Positions 45,548 through 54,365 of a stretch of 64,000 bases of DNA are shown piece by piece. This stretch comes from Massilia aurea. GTDB lineage: Bacteria > Pseudomonadota > Gammaproteobacteria > Burkholderiales > Burkholderiaceae_D. The DNA lies in assembly GCF_024753205.1 (NCBI RefSeq), contig NZ_JANUGZ010000003.1, positions 62,001-126,000 of the forward strand. Reading direction: 5' to 3'. The notes beneath the pieces are model-generated. The model was not told the origin of the DNA, did not search any database, and saw only the letters and a list, made by a program, of their open reading frames with translations. Position 1 is the first letter of the stretch; every line of letters starts with the position of its first letter. Position numbers and translations under genes: made by a program.

Positions 45548-45994
45548 TTATTTCCGCTTTGCCAGCGCGCGATCAAGGGCATTGGCAAAATTGCGGCTGT
45601 CAGCCTGGCTGAACGCCGCCGGCCCACCCGTATCGACGCCGCTGCCACGCAGTTCTTCCATGAAGGCGCGCATCGTCAGTTGCTGCGCGATCGTGTCCTT
45701 CGTGTACCAGTCGCCGCGCGGATTGAGCGGCAGGCCGCCCTTCTCCAGCACCAGCGCCGCCAGCGGAATGTCACCGGTGACGACGATGTCACCCGGACTC
45801 ACGCGCTCGACGATCTCGGCATCGGCCACATCGGCGCCGGCCGGCACTTGCAACGCGCGGATGAAGCGCGAGCCCGGCACGCGTATCAACTGATTCGCCA
45901 CCAGCGTGACGGGCAACTGGGTGCGCTCCGCTACGCGAAACAGAATGTCCTTGATGACGCCAGGACAGGCATCGGCATCGACCCAGATGTGCAT
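45548..45994 (-). CDS. yaiI: UPF0178 (YaiI/YqxD) family protein
   Basis: A 148-residue cytoplasmic protein. The N-terminal [20 protein letters not shown] and [10 protein letters not shown] with LNPRGDWYT are the family's three conserved blocks; their acidic residues resemble a PIN/NYN-like nuclease site, but no activity is established. It lies 30 bases after the GNAT gene on the same strand and is probably the last gene of a cysB-methyltransferase-GNAT-yaiI transcript. Confidence 0.9.
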   Translation of the reverse strand: MHIWVDADACPGVIKDILFRVAERTQLPVTLVANQLIRVPGSRFIRALQVPAGADVADAEIVERVSPGDIVVTGDIPLAALVLEKGGLPLNPRGDWYTKDTIAQQLTMRAFMEELRGSGVDTGGPAAFSQADSRNFANALDRALAKRK

Positions 45995-46024
45995 GATAAG
46001 AATGAAGTAAGTTGTTCTGAAAGA

Positions 46025-46549
46025 TCAGCCGGGCACATCACCATTGATGATGAACTGGTGAAAAAGCTCATGATGTGGCCCGGGCTGGACCGACCTGAAC
46101 GGCAGCCGCGTAAAGGCGCCCTGCCAGTAATGCAGCGCACGTTCATCCTTGCGAAACACCGACAACAACCACGGCCCTTCGTGACCGGGCACGATCTTGC
46201 GTGTGGCAGCCTCGGCCAGGCCGAGACCGCGGTACTTCGGCATGACGAACAGGTCGGCCAATTCCCGTATCTGTCCACCTTCGAACGGGATCAATTCGAC
46301 CAACACGACACCGGCCGGGTGGCCATCTACTTTCAACAGCCAGGCTGCGTCCACGCCGTCCGGCTCGCAGTAGCTTGCCACGCCAGCCGGGTCGCACTCG
46401 TACAGCCCATCTTCCAGCAAGTCTTCGCCGCTCCACTGGGTCGCCTCGAAGTAATAGAACTGCAGCATGCGGAACAGCAACGCCTGGTTCTCGCGTGTGG
46501 CACGCTCGACCGCGAAGCGGCTGTCGGCTGGCTGCAAAGACACGGTCAT
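46025..46549 (-). CDS. GNAT-family N-acetyltransferase
   Basis: A 174-residue protein. The start MTVSLQPADSRF (46549) overlaps the stop of the methyltransferase as ATGA; the in-frame stretch upstream is inside that gene. The acetyl-CoA binding region is LADLFVMPKYRGLGLAEAA (about 100-118), with PKYRGLG corresponding to the R/Q-x-x-G-x-G/A loop. The substrate is unknown. Confidence 0.88.
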   Translation of the reverse strand: MTVSLQPADSRFAVERATRENQALLFRMLQFYYFEATQWSGEDLLEDGLYECDPAGVASYCEPDGVDAAWLLKVDGHPAGVVLVELIPFEGGQIRELADLFVMPKYRGLGLAEAATRKIVPGHEGPWLLSVFRKDERALHYWQGAFTRLPFRSVQPGPHHELFHQFIINGDVPG

Positions 46550-47214
46550 TTCAAGCGGCAGGTCAGCACCCAGTAAAACTCCCAGCGCGCCACGCGGATC
46601 TCGCGCCCGGCCACGCCCACGCGCTTGCGCAGCGCGCTGTCGGTCGGGTAGTTCTTGACAAGTTCGTGCTGCTTGCCGTCGGCGTCCAGCTGGAATTCGT
46701 GGGTGTTGCCCAGCAAATCGGTGCGCACGGTGACGGCGCTCTCGCCTTCGACGTAGTTGTCGTCGAACAGCACCAGCAGCACGTCCTTGCCCAGGCGCTT
46801 TTTCAGTGATTGCAGCAGGTCGTCCTGCTGCTTGCGGGTCAGGTGCGCCCACAGGCCGCCCAGGAACACGGCGGTAAACTTGTCGTCGCCCGTGCCCAGA
46901 TCGGCCGGCAGCGCCAGTGCATCCATCAGGCGGTATTCAACATTGTCCAGGTCCTCGCCATGCATTTGCGCAAGCTCGAGCATCGCGGCGCTGGCGTCGG
47001 TAGCGACGATCGACTCGGCCGTCTCGGCCAGTACCTCGGTCCAGGCGCCGCTGCCGCAGCCCAGTTCCAGGATACGGTGGCCGGCCAGCAGCGTGGAAAT
47101 TTGCTCGCGCGCTTCGTCCAGGTCTTCCAGCTGCTCGTCGGCCACCTCGGCGGCGGCGTTGTCATAGTGAGCGGCAATGCTGTCGTAGTAGGCGATAACC
47201 GGATTCTTGTCCAT
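46546..47214 (-). CDS. Class I SAM-dependent methyltransferase
   Basis: 222 residues from MDKNPVIAYYDSI (47214), preceded by GGAA at 8 bases; ATGs at 47226 and 47244 are also possible. Motif I is ILELGCGSGAWTEVLAE (about 54-70), followed by an acidic motif II (IVATDASAAML) and ALALPADLG. The substrate cannot be told. It follows cysB by 29 bases and overlaps the acetyltransferase by four, so it is probably cotranscribed with cysB. Confidence 0.88.
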   Translation of the reverse strand: MDKNPVIAYYDSIAAHYDNAAAEVADEQLEDLDEAREQISTLLAGHRILELGCGSGAWTEVLAETAESIVATDASAAMLELAQMHGEDLDNVEYRLMDALALPADLGTGDDKFTAVFLGGLWAHLTRKQQDDLLQSLKKRLGKDVLLVLFDDNYVEGESAVTVRTDLLGNTHEFQLDADGKQHELVKNYPTDSALRKRVGVAGREIRVARWEFYWVLTCRLK

Positions 47215-47243
47215 CGGTGTTTCCATTGAAATGTCGTTGTGCA

Positions 47244-48182
47244 TCAAAGTTCGTAATTGTCCCCACCGCGCATGGCCGATTCGACCATCTTGCGATTCAG
47301 TGTCGGCGTCAGCAGTTCGATGAAGGTGTACACATAGCTGCGCAGGTAGGCGCCCTGCTTGATCGCCACGCGCGACGTGTTCATGCCGAACAGGTGGCCG
47401 ACCGGGATCGCACGCAGGCCGCGGTCGCGCTCGGGGTCGAACGCCATGCCGGCGATGATGCCGATGCCCATGCCCAGTTCGACATAGGTCTTGATCACGT
47501 CGGCGTCGATCGCCTCCAGCAGGACGTCCGGGCTCAGGGCGCGCAGGCCGAAGGCGTGATCAATCTTGCTGCGCCCGGCGAAGGCGGCATCATACGTGAT
47601 GATCGGGTAGCTGGCGATTTCTTCGAGCGAGATCGCCCGCGACTTGAACAGCGGGTGCTCGGGCGGCGCCACCACCACGTGTTCCCACTGGTAGGCCGGT
47701 AGCGTGATCAGGCCGTCGATCGTCGTGATCGCCTCGGTGGCGATGGCCAGGTCGGCCTGGTCGCTCTTGACCATGTCGGCGATCTGCTTCGGATTGCCCT
47801 GCAGCAGCGAGAGGCGCACCTTCGGGTACTTCTGCATGAAGGCCTGCACCACTTTCGGCAACATGTAGCGCGCCTGCGTGTGCGTGGTGGCAATGGTGAA
47901 GCTGCCGCTGTCGTGGGCGGCGTACTCCTTGCCGATGCGCTTGAGGCTTTCGATCTCCTGCATGATCAGCTCGACCGACTGCAGCACCAGCCGGCCCGGC
48001 TCGGTCAGGCCGCGAATGCGCTTGCCGTGGCGCGTGAAAATATCGACGCCCAGCTCTTCTTCCAGCTCGATGATCGCCTTCGAGACCCCCGGCTGCGAGG
48101 TAAACAGCGATTTGGCGGCGTCGGTCAGGTTGTAGTTCTGGCGTACGGCCTCGCGCACGAAGCGCAGCTGGTGGAGGTTCAT
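47244..48182 (-). CDS. cysB: CysB-family LysR regulator of sulfur assimilation
   Basis: A 312-residue regulator. The N-terminal winged helix (about 1-62: NLTDAAKSLFTSQPGVSKAIIELEEELG) matches CysB/Cbl closely, including LFTSQPGVSK. The effector domain retains TTHTQARY (about 100-107), the sulfate/acetylserine-binding segment of CysB. It diverges from the cysI-led operon across 165 bases and should activate it when cysteine is short and O-acetylserine or N-acetylserine accumulates. Confidence 0.95.
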   Translation of the reverse strand: MNLHQLRFVREAVRQNYNLTDAAKSLFTSQPGVSKAIIELEEELGVDIFTRHGKRIRGLTEPGRLVLQSVELIMQEIESLKRIGKEYAAHDSGSFTIATTHTQARYMLPKVVQAFMQKYPKVRLSLLQGNPKQIADMVKSDQADLAIATEAITTIDGLITLPAYQWEHVVVAPPEHPLFKSRAISLEEIASYPIITYDAAFAGRSKIDHAFGLRALSPDVLLEAIDADVIKTYVELGMGIGIIAGMAFDPERDRGLRAIPVGHLFGMNTSRVAIKQGAYLRSYVYTFIELLTPTLNRKMVESAMRGGDNYEL

Positions 48183-48347
48183 TCTGTAAATATTCTTGTT
48201 GGCTCTGCGAACAGCATTTTAAGATGCTTATTCGGGTTACGTATATAAGCAAATAAATTATCCGTAGTTTGGAATATAAGCCGATCTCCGTATCATCGGA
48301 CCATTATTGAATGGGCGTGCACTATCCGCCCTTACCGGAACAAGCCC
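48183..48347. promoter_or_regulatory. cysB-cysI divergent regulatory region
   Basis: A 165-base AT-rich control region. GCTTAT (48226-48231) and ATAAGC (48245-48250) form a 6-bp inverted repeat, and ATATAAGC occurs as a direct repeat at 48243-48250 and 48274-48281 (31 bases apart, about three helical turns). These are candidate CysB binding sites. Exact -10/-35 boxes are not clear. Confidence 0.4.
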
Positions 48348-50036
48348 ATGTATCGTTACGACCAGTACGACCACCTCATCGTGCGCGAGCGCATCGCCCA
48401 GTACCGCGACCAGGTGGCGCGCCGCCTGAGCGGTGAGTTGCTCGAAGAAGAATTCATCCCGCTGCGCCTGCAGAACGGCCTGTACATGCAGCGCCACGCC
48501 TACATGCTGCGCGTCGCCGTGCCATACGGCCTGCTCTCGAGCGCCCAGGTGCGCATGTTCGGCCACATCGCCCGCACCTACGACCGTGGCTACGGCCACT
48601 TCACCACGCGCCAGAACATCCAGTACAACTGGATCGAGCTGGAGCAGACCCCGGACATCCTGACCGACCTGGCGTCGGTCGAGATGCACGCGATCCAGAC
48701 CTCGGGCAATTGCATCCGCAATATCACCACCGACGAATTCGCCGGCGTGGCGGCCGATGAGATCATCGATCCGCGCCCGTTCGCCGAAATCCTGCGCCAG
48801 TGGAGCACCTTCCATCCGGAATTTGCCGCCCTGCCCCGCAAATTCAAGGTCGCCATCAATGGCGCCGTCGAAGACCGTGCGGCGATCGCCGTGCACGATA
48901 TCGGTCTGACGGTTGTGCACAACGAAGCTGGCGAAGTCGGCTTCAAGTTCATGGCCGGTGGCGGCATGGGCCGCACGCCGATCCTGGGCAGCGTCATCCG
49001 CGAGTTCCTGCCATGGCAGCACCTGCTGACCTACACCGAAGCCGTGATGCGCGTGTACAACCAGAACGGTCGTCGCGACAACAAGTACAAGGCACGCATC
49101 AAGATTTTGCTCAAGGCCATGGGCGTCGAGGAATTCACGCGCCAGGTCGAAGCCGAATGGGCCGACCTGAAGGATGGCCCTGAAACGCTGACGCAGGAAG
49201 AATTCGACCGCGTCGCCAAGTGGTTCCAGCCGCACGCCTATCGCACGCTCGAGACGATCGACGTGGCTGCGTCACAGCCGGACAACAAACCATTCGCCAA
49301 CTGGCTCGATCGCAACGTCAAGCCGCACAAGGTGCCGGGTTACGCTGCCGTGCTGCTGTCGCTGAAGAAAACCGGCGTGCCGCCGGGCGACGCCACTGAC
49401 GGGCAACTCGATTTCGTGGCCGACCTGGCCGACCAGTTCAGCTTTGGCGAAGTGCGCGTGACGCACGAGCAGAACCTCGTGCTGGCCGATGTGGAACAAA
49501 GCCAGTTGTTCGCGCTGTGGCAATTGCTCAAGTCGCAGGGCCTGGCCACGCCGAACATTGGCCTTCTGACCGACATCATTGCCTGCCCGGGGGGCGACTA
49601 TTGCTCGCTGGCCAATGCCAAGTCGCTGCCGATTGCCGCAGCCATTGCCGAGCGCTTCGACGATCTGGACTTCCAGCACGACATCGGCGACATCGAACTG
49701 AACATCTCGGGCTGCATCAATGCCTGCGGCCACCACCACGTCGGCAACATCGGCATCCTGGGCGTGGACAAGGATGGCAGCGAGTGGTACCAGGTGTCGG
49801 TCGGCGGCGCACAGGGCAACACCTCGGCCATCGGCAAGATCATCGGCCCGTCGTTCTCGGCCCCGCAAATGCCGGAAGTCATCGGGCGCCTGCTCGAAAC
49901 GTATGTCCAATGCCGGATCGAGGGTGAGCGCTTCATCGACACCGTGGGCCGCCTGGGCATCGCCCCATTCAAGGAACATCTGTATGCCACGCCGATTCCG
50001 GCCGGCGAACCCGCAAAGGAAGACCAGTATGCTTGA
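48348..50036 (+). CDS. cysI: Assimilatory sulfite reductase, siroheme/[4Fe-4S] subunit
   Basis: A 562-residue nitrite/sulfite reductase with two repeated ferredoxin-like and catalytic halves. The [4Fe-4S]-siroheme ligands are Cys413, Cys419, Cys456 and Cys460 (ACPGGDYC ... SGCINACG), the standard C-x5-C...C-x3-C pattern. Together with cysH, cysD, cysN and cobA downstream, it reduces sulfite to sulfide. No CysJ flavoprotein is present, so the electron donor is probably ferredoxin or another partner. It could also reduce nitrite, but the context is sulfur. It overlaps the DUF934 gene by eight bases. Confidence 0.95.
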   Translation: MYRYDQYDHLIVRERIAQYRDQVARRLSGELLEEEFIPLRLQNGLYMQRHAYMLRVAVPYGLLSSAQVRMFGHIARTYDRGYGHFTTRQNIQYNWIELEQTPDILTDLASVEMHAIQTSGNCIRNITTDEFAGVAADEIIDPRPFAEILRQWSTFHPEFAALPRKFKVAINGAVEDRAAIAVHDIGLTVVHNEAGEVGFKFMAGGGMGRTPILGSVIREFLPWQHLLTYTEAVMRVYNQNGRRDNKYKARIKILLKAMGVEEFTRQVEAEWADLKDGPETLTQEEFDRVAKWFQPHAYRTLETIDVAASQPDNKPFANWLDRNVKPHKVPGYAAVLLSLKKTGVPPGDATDGQLDFVADLADQFSFGEVRVTHEQNLVLADVEQSQLFALWQLLKSQGLATPNIGLLTDIIACPGGDYCSLANAKSLPIAAAIAERFDDLDFQHDIGDIELNISGCINACGHHHVGNIGILGVDKDGSEWYQVSVGGAQGNTSAIGKIIGPSFSAPQMPEVIGRLLETYVQCRIEGERFIDTVGRLGIAPFKEHLYATPIPAGEPAKEDQYA

Positions 50037-50586
50037 CGCTCACCCACAGATCATCAAGGGCCGCGAAGTCGTCGCCGACGACTGGAGCGTGCTGCGTCTT
50101 GCAGAAACCGATACAGCCGAGACGATCGAGGTCCCGGCCGGCAAGATCATCGTGCCGCTGACCGTCTGGCTGGCCCAGCGCGCTGCGCTGGAGACGCGCG
50201 CCGAGCTCGGCGTATGGCTGGCGCCCGACGAACGCGCGGAGAGCATCAAGGACGATCTGGGCCGCTTTGCGGTCATCGCGGTCGACTTCCCGAAGTTCAC
50301 CGATGGGCGTGGCTACTCGACGGCCTTCAACCTGCGTCGGCGCCTTGGCTGGACGGGCGAACTGCGCGCCATCGGCGACGTGCTGCGCGACCAGCTGTTC
50401 CAGATGCAGCGCTGCGGCTTCGACGCATTTGCCACCCGCCCGGATCGCAGCATCCACGATGCGCTCAAGGGCTTGTCGGTGTTTTCCGAAACCTACCAGG
50501 CGTCGATCGACAATCCGGTGCCATTGTTCCGCCGCGTACCGCGGGAAACCCCGGCGACCTCGAGCGTCATTGCCAGCCAGGAGTAA
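50029..50586 (+). CDS. DUF934 protein of the cysteine operon
   Basis: A 185-residue cytoplasmic protein that starts inside the end of cysI (ATG 50029, AAAGGAAG upstream). Conserved blocks include KIIVPLTVWLAQR, AVDFPKFTDGRGYSTAFNLRRR and FQMQRCGFDAF. DUF934 proteins are nearly always encoded beside ferredoxin-type sulfite reductases, and an assisting or electron-transfer-coupling role has been suggested. No cofactor-binding motif is visible. It precedes cysH by 3 bases. Confidence 0.93.
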   Translation: MLDAHPQIIKGREVVADDWSVLRLAETDTAETIEVPAGKIIVPLTVWLAQRAALETRAELGVWLAPDERAESIKDDLGRFAVIAVDFPKFTDGRGYSTAFNLRRRLGWTGELRAIGDVLRDQLFQMQRCGFDAFATRPDRSIHDALKGLSVFSETYQASIDNPVPLFRRVPRETPATSSVIASQE

Positions 50587-50589
50587 CCC

Positions 50590-51306
50590 ATGAGCGATCT
50601 GCATCGTCGCGTGGCCGAGACCAGCGCGATCCTGGAACGTATTGCCCGTGATTTCACGCCAGCCGTGTTCGCATCGAGCCTGGCGGCCGAAGACATGGTG
50701 CTGACCGACCTGATCCTGAAGGCAGAATTGCCAATTGCGATCTTCTCGCTCGAGACAGGCCGGCTGCATGCCGAAACGCTGGCGATGATTGATCGGGTCA
50801 AGGAAACGTACGACTACGATATCGCCCTGTTTCGCCCCGACCCGCTGGCGGTCGAGCGCTACGTCACCCAGAACGGCCTGAACGCGTTCTACGAGAGCGT
50901 GGACATGCGCAAGGAATGCTGCCGCATTCGCAAGGTCGAGCCGCTTGGTCGCGCGCTGGCCGGCAAGCGCGCCTGGATCACGGGCCAGCGCCGCGCGCAG
51001 TCGGCCACCCGCGCCGAACTGGCGGTGCAGGAAGACGATCTGAGCCACGCCATGCAAAAGTTCAATCCGTTGACGGACTGGAGCGAAGAGAACGTCTGGG
51101 AGTATCTGCGCTCGAACAATGTGCCGTACAACGCCTTGCACGATCGTGGTTTCCCGTCGATCGGCTGCGAACCGTGCACCCGCGCCGTGCAGCCCGGCGA
51201 AGATGTGCGCGCCGGCCGCTGGTGGTGGGAAAACCCGGAATCGAAAGAATGCGGGCTGCACGTAGTCGACGGCAAACTTATCCGCATCAAATCCGTGGCT
51301 GCCTAA
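50590..51306 (+). CDS. cysH: Adenylyl-sulfate (APS) reductase, assimilatory
   Basis: A 238-residue reductase of APS to sulfite. It has the [4Fe-4S] cysteines of the APS-reductase type (KECCRIRK, about 102-103; GCEPCTR, about 196-199) and the catalytic Cys in ECGLH near the C-terminus. The Cys-Cys pairs are absent from PAPS-specific enzymes, so APS is the probable substrate; consistent with that, no CysC kinase is nearby. Active-site SLETGRLH binds the nucleotide. Confidence 0.95.
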   Translation: MSDLHRRVAETSAILERIARDFTPAVFASSLAAEDMVLTDLILKAELPIAIFSLETGRLHAETLAMIDRVKETYDYDIALFRPDPLAVERYVTQNGLNAFYESVDMRKECCRIRKVEPLGRALAGKRAWITGQRRAQSATRAELAVQEDDLSHAMQKFNPLTDWSEENVWEYLRSNNVPYNALHDRGFPSIGCEPCTRAVQPGEDVRAGRWWWENPESKECGLHVVDGKLIRIKSVAA

Positions 51307-51330
51307 GCCACAACAACAACAGGCACCGCC

Positions 51331-52263
51331 ATGACATCTGTTACCGAGAATATCTTTAACGAAGTAAACGCCGCCCACCTGGACGCGCTGGAGTCCGAAG
51401 CGATCCACATCCTGCGCGAAGTGGCCGCCGAATGCAGCAACCCCGCCCTGCTGTTCTCGGGCGGCAAGGACTCGGTCGTCCTGCTGCGCCTGGTCGAGAA
51501 AGCCTTCCGTCCGGGCAGTTTTCCGTTCCCGCTCGTGCACATCGATACCGGCCACAACTTCGATGAAGTGATTGCCTTCCGCGACGCCCGCGCCGCTGAG
51601 CTGGGCGAGCGCCTGATCGTTGGCAGCGTCGAAGAATCGATCCGCCGCGGCACGGTGCGCCTGCGCAACCCGGCCACCGATTCGCGCAACGCCGCCCAGG
51701 CCGTCACGCTGCTGGAAACCATCGCCGAGCACGGCTTTGATGCCTGCATCGGCGGCGCACGCCGCGACGAAGAAAAAGCCCGTGCCAAGGAACGCATCTT
51801 TTCGTTCCGCGACGAATTCGGCCAGTGGGACCCGAAAGCCCAGCGCCCTGAACTGTGGGACCTGTATAACACCCGCGTCCATCCGGGCGAAAACATGCGC
51901 GTGTTCCCGATCTCCAACTGGACCGAGCTCGATGTGTGGCAATACATCGCCCGCGAACAACTGGCACTGCCGTCGATCTATTTCGCGCACCAGCGCGACG
52001 TCATCGAACGCAATGGCCTCCTGGTGCCGCTGACGCCACTGACGCCAGCGCGTGAGGGCGAAACGGTCGAGAACCGCACCGTGCGCTTCCGGACCGTGGG
52101 CGATATCTCGTGCACCTGCCCGGTGGCCTCCAGCGCCGATTCGCTGGCCGACATCATTGCCGAGACGGCGATTACCGACATCACCGAACGGGGCGCCACG
52201 CGCATGGATGACCAGACTTCCGAAGCCTCGATGGAAAAACGCAAGAAAGCAGGATACTTCTGA
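51331..52263 (+). CDS. cysD: Sulfate adenylyltransferase subunit 2
   Basis: A 310-residue ATP-pyrophosphatase-type subunit that adenylates sulfate. The PP-loop is LLFSGGKDSVVLLRL (about 35-49), with HIDTGHNFDEV (about 70-80), GGARRDEEKARAKER and FPISNWTELDVWQYI following. It functions with CysN; the stop overlaps the cysN start by one base (TGATG). Confidence 0.97.
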   Translation: MTSVTENIFNEVNAAHLDALESEAIHILREVAAECSNPALLFSGGKDSVVLLRLVEKAFRPGSFPFPLVHIDTGHNFDEVIAFRDARAAELGERLIVGSVEESIRRGTVRLRNPATDSRNAAQAVTLLETIAEHGFDACIGGARRDEEKARAKERIFSFRDEFGQWDPKAQRPELWDLYNTRVHPGENMRVFPISNWTELDVWQYIAREQLALPSIYFAHQRDVIERNGLLVPLTPLTPAREGETVENRTVRFRTVGDISCTCPVASSADSLADIIAETAITDITERGATRMDDQTSEASMEKRKKAGYF

Positions 52264-53588
52264 TGAACGCCATGACTGATCTCAACGCCAACGGCGACAC
52301 CAAAGCCAACCGCTCACTGCTGCGCTTTATCACGGCCGGCTCGGTTGACGATGGCAAGAGCACGCTGATCGGCCGCCTGCTGTTCGATAGCAAGGGCATC
52401 TTTGCCGACCAGCTGGCAGCCGTCTCGCGCGCCAAGCACAAGCGCACAGTGGGCGACACGATCGACCTGTCGCTGCTGACCGACGGCCTCGAAGCCGAAC
52501 GCGAACAGGGCATCACGATCGACGTGGCCTACCGCTACTTCGCCACGCCCAAGCGCAAGTTCATCATCGCCGACACGCCGGGCCACGAGCAGTACACACG
52601 CAATATGGTCACGGGCGCATCGACCGCCGACGCCGTCATCATCCTGATCGACGTGTCGAAGGTCACGCTGCGCGAAGACGGTGGCGTCGACCTGCTCACG
52701 CAGACCAAACGCCATTCGACGATTGCGAAACTGCTGCAGATCCAGCACGTCGTGGTGGCCGTCAACAAGATGGACCTGATCGGTTACGACCAGGCGATCT
52801 ATGACCGCATCGTTGCCGAATACCAGAATTTCGCCGCGTCGCTGGGCCTGAAGGACATCACGGCCATTCCGCTGTCGGCGCTCACCGGCGACAACGTGGT
52901 GGAAAAATCGACGAACACGCCGTGGTACAGCGGTCCGACGCTGATCGACCTGCTCGAATCGCTGTCGGTCTACGACGAATCGCACAGCGCGCCCTTCCGC
53001 TTCCCGGTGCAGCTGGTGGCGCGCCACAACGGCCATGCGGCCAAGGACTTCCGTGGCTATATGGGCCGCATCGAATCGGGCGTCGTGGGCGTCGGCGATA
53101 CGCTGGTCGTGCAGCCGTCCGGCCAGAGCGCGACGGTGAAAGAGATCGTCACGTTCGACGGCTCGCTGCAGTCGGCAACGGCCGGCCAGTCGGTCACGCT
53201 GGTGCTGAACGAATACGTGGACGTCTCGCGTGGCGACATGCTGGCCGGCAGCACGCAGCCGGCGACCTTGCTCAAGCAGGTCACGGCCGACGTCTGCTGG
53301 ATGGCCGATGAGCCGCTCGACCTGCGCCGCAAGTACTGGCTCAAGCACGGCACGCGCCAGACGGCGGCCAAGTTTGCGCGCATCGACACGCTGCTGGACG
53401 TGAACACGCAAGAGCGCCATCCGGCCGAGGGCCTCAAGCTCAACGACATCGCGCGCGTGCAACTGACCGTCCAGCAGCCGCTGGCGGCCGATGCCTACGA
53501 CGCGATCCGCGCGACGGGTGCGTTCATCCTGATCGACGAAGTCACCCACCAGACTGTGGCCGCAGGTATGATCCGCATCGACGCATAA
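52263..53588 (+). CDS. cysN: Sulfate adenylyltransferase subunit 1 (GTPase)
   Basis: A 441-residue EF-Tu-like GTPase that drives sulfate adenylation by CysD. G1 is GSVDDGKSTLIGRL (about 23-36), G3 DTPGHEQYTRNM (about 105-116), G4 NKMDL (about 164-168), followed by two beta-barrel domains. It ends without a CysC APS-kinase domain, in keeping with direct reduction of APS. Confidence 0.97.
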   Translation: MNAMTDLNANGDTKANRSLLRFITAGSVDDGKSTLIGRLLFDSKGIFADQLAAVSRAKHKRTVGDTIDLSLLTDGLEAEREQGITIDVAYRYFATPKRKFIIADTPGHEQYTRNMVTGASTADAVIILIDVSKVTLREDGGVDLLTQTKRHSTIAKLLQIQHVVVAVNKMDLIGYDQAIYDRIVAEYQNFAASLGLKDITAIPLSALTGDNVVEKSTNTPWYSGPTLIDLLESLSVYDESHSAPFRFPVQLVARHNGHAAKDFRGYMGRIESGVVGVGDTLVVQPSGQSATVKEIVTFDGSLQSATAGQSVTLVLNEYVDVSRGDMLAGSTQPATLLKQVTADVCWMADEPLDLRRKYWLKHGTRQTAAKFARIDTLLDVNTQERHPAEGLKLNDIARVQLTVQQPLAADAYDAIRATGAFILIDEVTHQTVAAGMIRIDA

Positions 53589-53603
53589 CAACGAAGGGGC
53601 GGT

Positions 53604-54323
53604 ATGGCGGCACTGGGCAAAGTCTATCTGGTGGGAGCAGGCCCCGGCGCGGCCGACCTGATCACGGTGCGCGGCGCGCGCCTGCTGGCAGCCGCCGATG
53701 TGGTGCTGTACGACGCGCTGGTCACGCCCGAGATGCTGGCGTTGTGCGAGCGGGCTGACAAAATCTCGGTCGGCAAACGCTCGGGCCAGCGGTCGATGGC
53801 GCAGACGGTGATTAATGGCCAGATCGTCGAGTGCGCGCACAAGTACGCGCTGGTCGTGCGTCTGAAAGGCGGCGACCCGATGCTGTTCGGGCGCGCCGAT
53901 GAAGAATTGCGGGCACTCGAAGCCGAAGGGATCGAGGTCGAAGTCGTACCGGGGATTACCACTGCTGTCGCTGCCGCGGCGGCCACCAAGCAGCCGCTGA
54001 CCAAACGCGGCGTGGCGCGCAGCGTGGCGTTCTTCACGTCGAGTACCGCGCCCGATGAACCGGATCATCCTGCCCTCCCTGAAACCGATACGCTGGTTCA
54101 GTACATGGGCGGGCGTGAAGCGGCGGCCACTGCAGAACGGTTACTGGCCGAGGGCCGACGTGCCGATCTGCCGGTGGTCGTGGTGGAAAATTGCAGCCGC
54201 GTCGATCAACGCATCCTGCGATTGACGCTGACGGACCTGGCGCGCGGGCTGGAGCCCGGTCACGGGCCGGTGCTGGTGATGATGGGCGAAGCCCTGGCGC
54301 GGCGCGAGCACCAGCCGGATTGA
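53604..54323 (+). CDS. cobA: Uroporphyrinogen-III C-methyltransferase
   Basis: A 239-residue SAM enzyme adding two methyl groups to uroporphyrinogen III to give precorrin-2 for siroheme. Motifs: YLVGAGPGAADLITVRGA (about 8-25), RLKGGDPMLFGR (about 91-102) and VVPGITTAVAAAA. It is the single-domain form, without the dehydrogenase/chelatase domain of E. coli CysG. Last gene of the cys operon, 15 bases after cysN, and it supplies the CysI cofactor. A 37-bp hairpin repeat follows. Confidence 0.95.
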   Translation: MAALGKVYLVGAGPGAADLITVRGARLLAAADVVLYDALVTPEMLALCERADKISVGKRSGQRSMAQTVINGQIVECAHKYALVVRLKGGDPMLFGRADEELRALEAEGIEVEVVPGITTAVAAAAATKQPLTKRGVARSVAFFTSSTAPDEPDHPALPETDTLVQYMGGREAAATAERLLAEGRRADLPVVVVENCSRVDQRILRLTLTDLARGLEPGHGPVLVMMGEALARREHQPD

Positions 54324-54325
54324 TG

Positions 54326-54362
54326 TCGTTGAACGCGTGGACGGAGAATCCGTCCACCCTAC
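54326..54362 (-). repeat. 37-bp hairpin repeat, copy 2 (inverted)
   Basis: Starts two bases past the cobA stop codon. On the minus strand it reads GTAGGGTGGACGG, spacer ATTCT, CCGTCCAC, GCGTTCAACGA; it is identical to the copy at 37071-37107 except for the spacer. Its hairpin also sits three bases from the facing cbiX stop, so it may end or protect both transcripts. Confidence 0.8.
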
Positions 54363-54365
54363 CTG

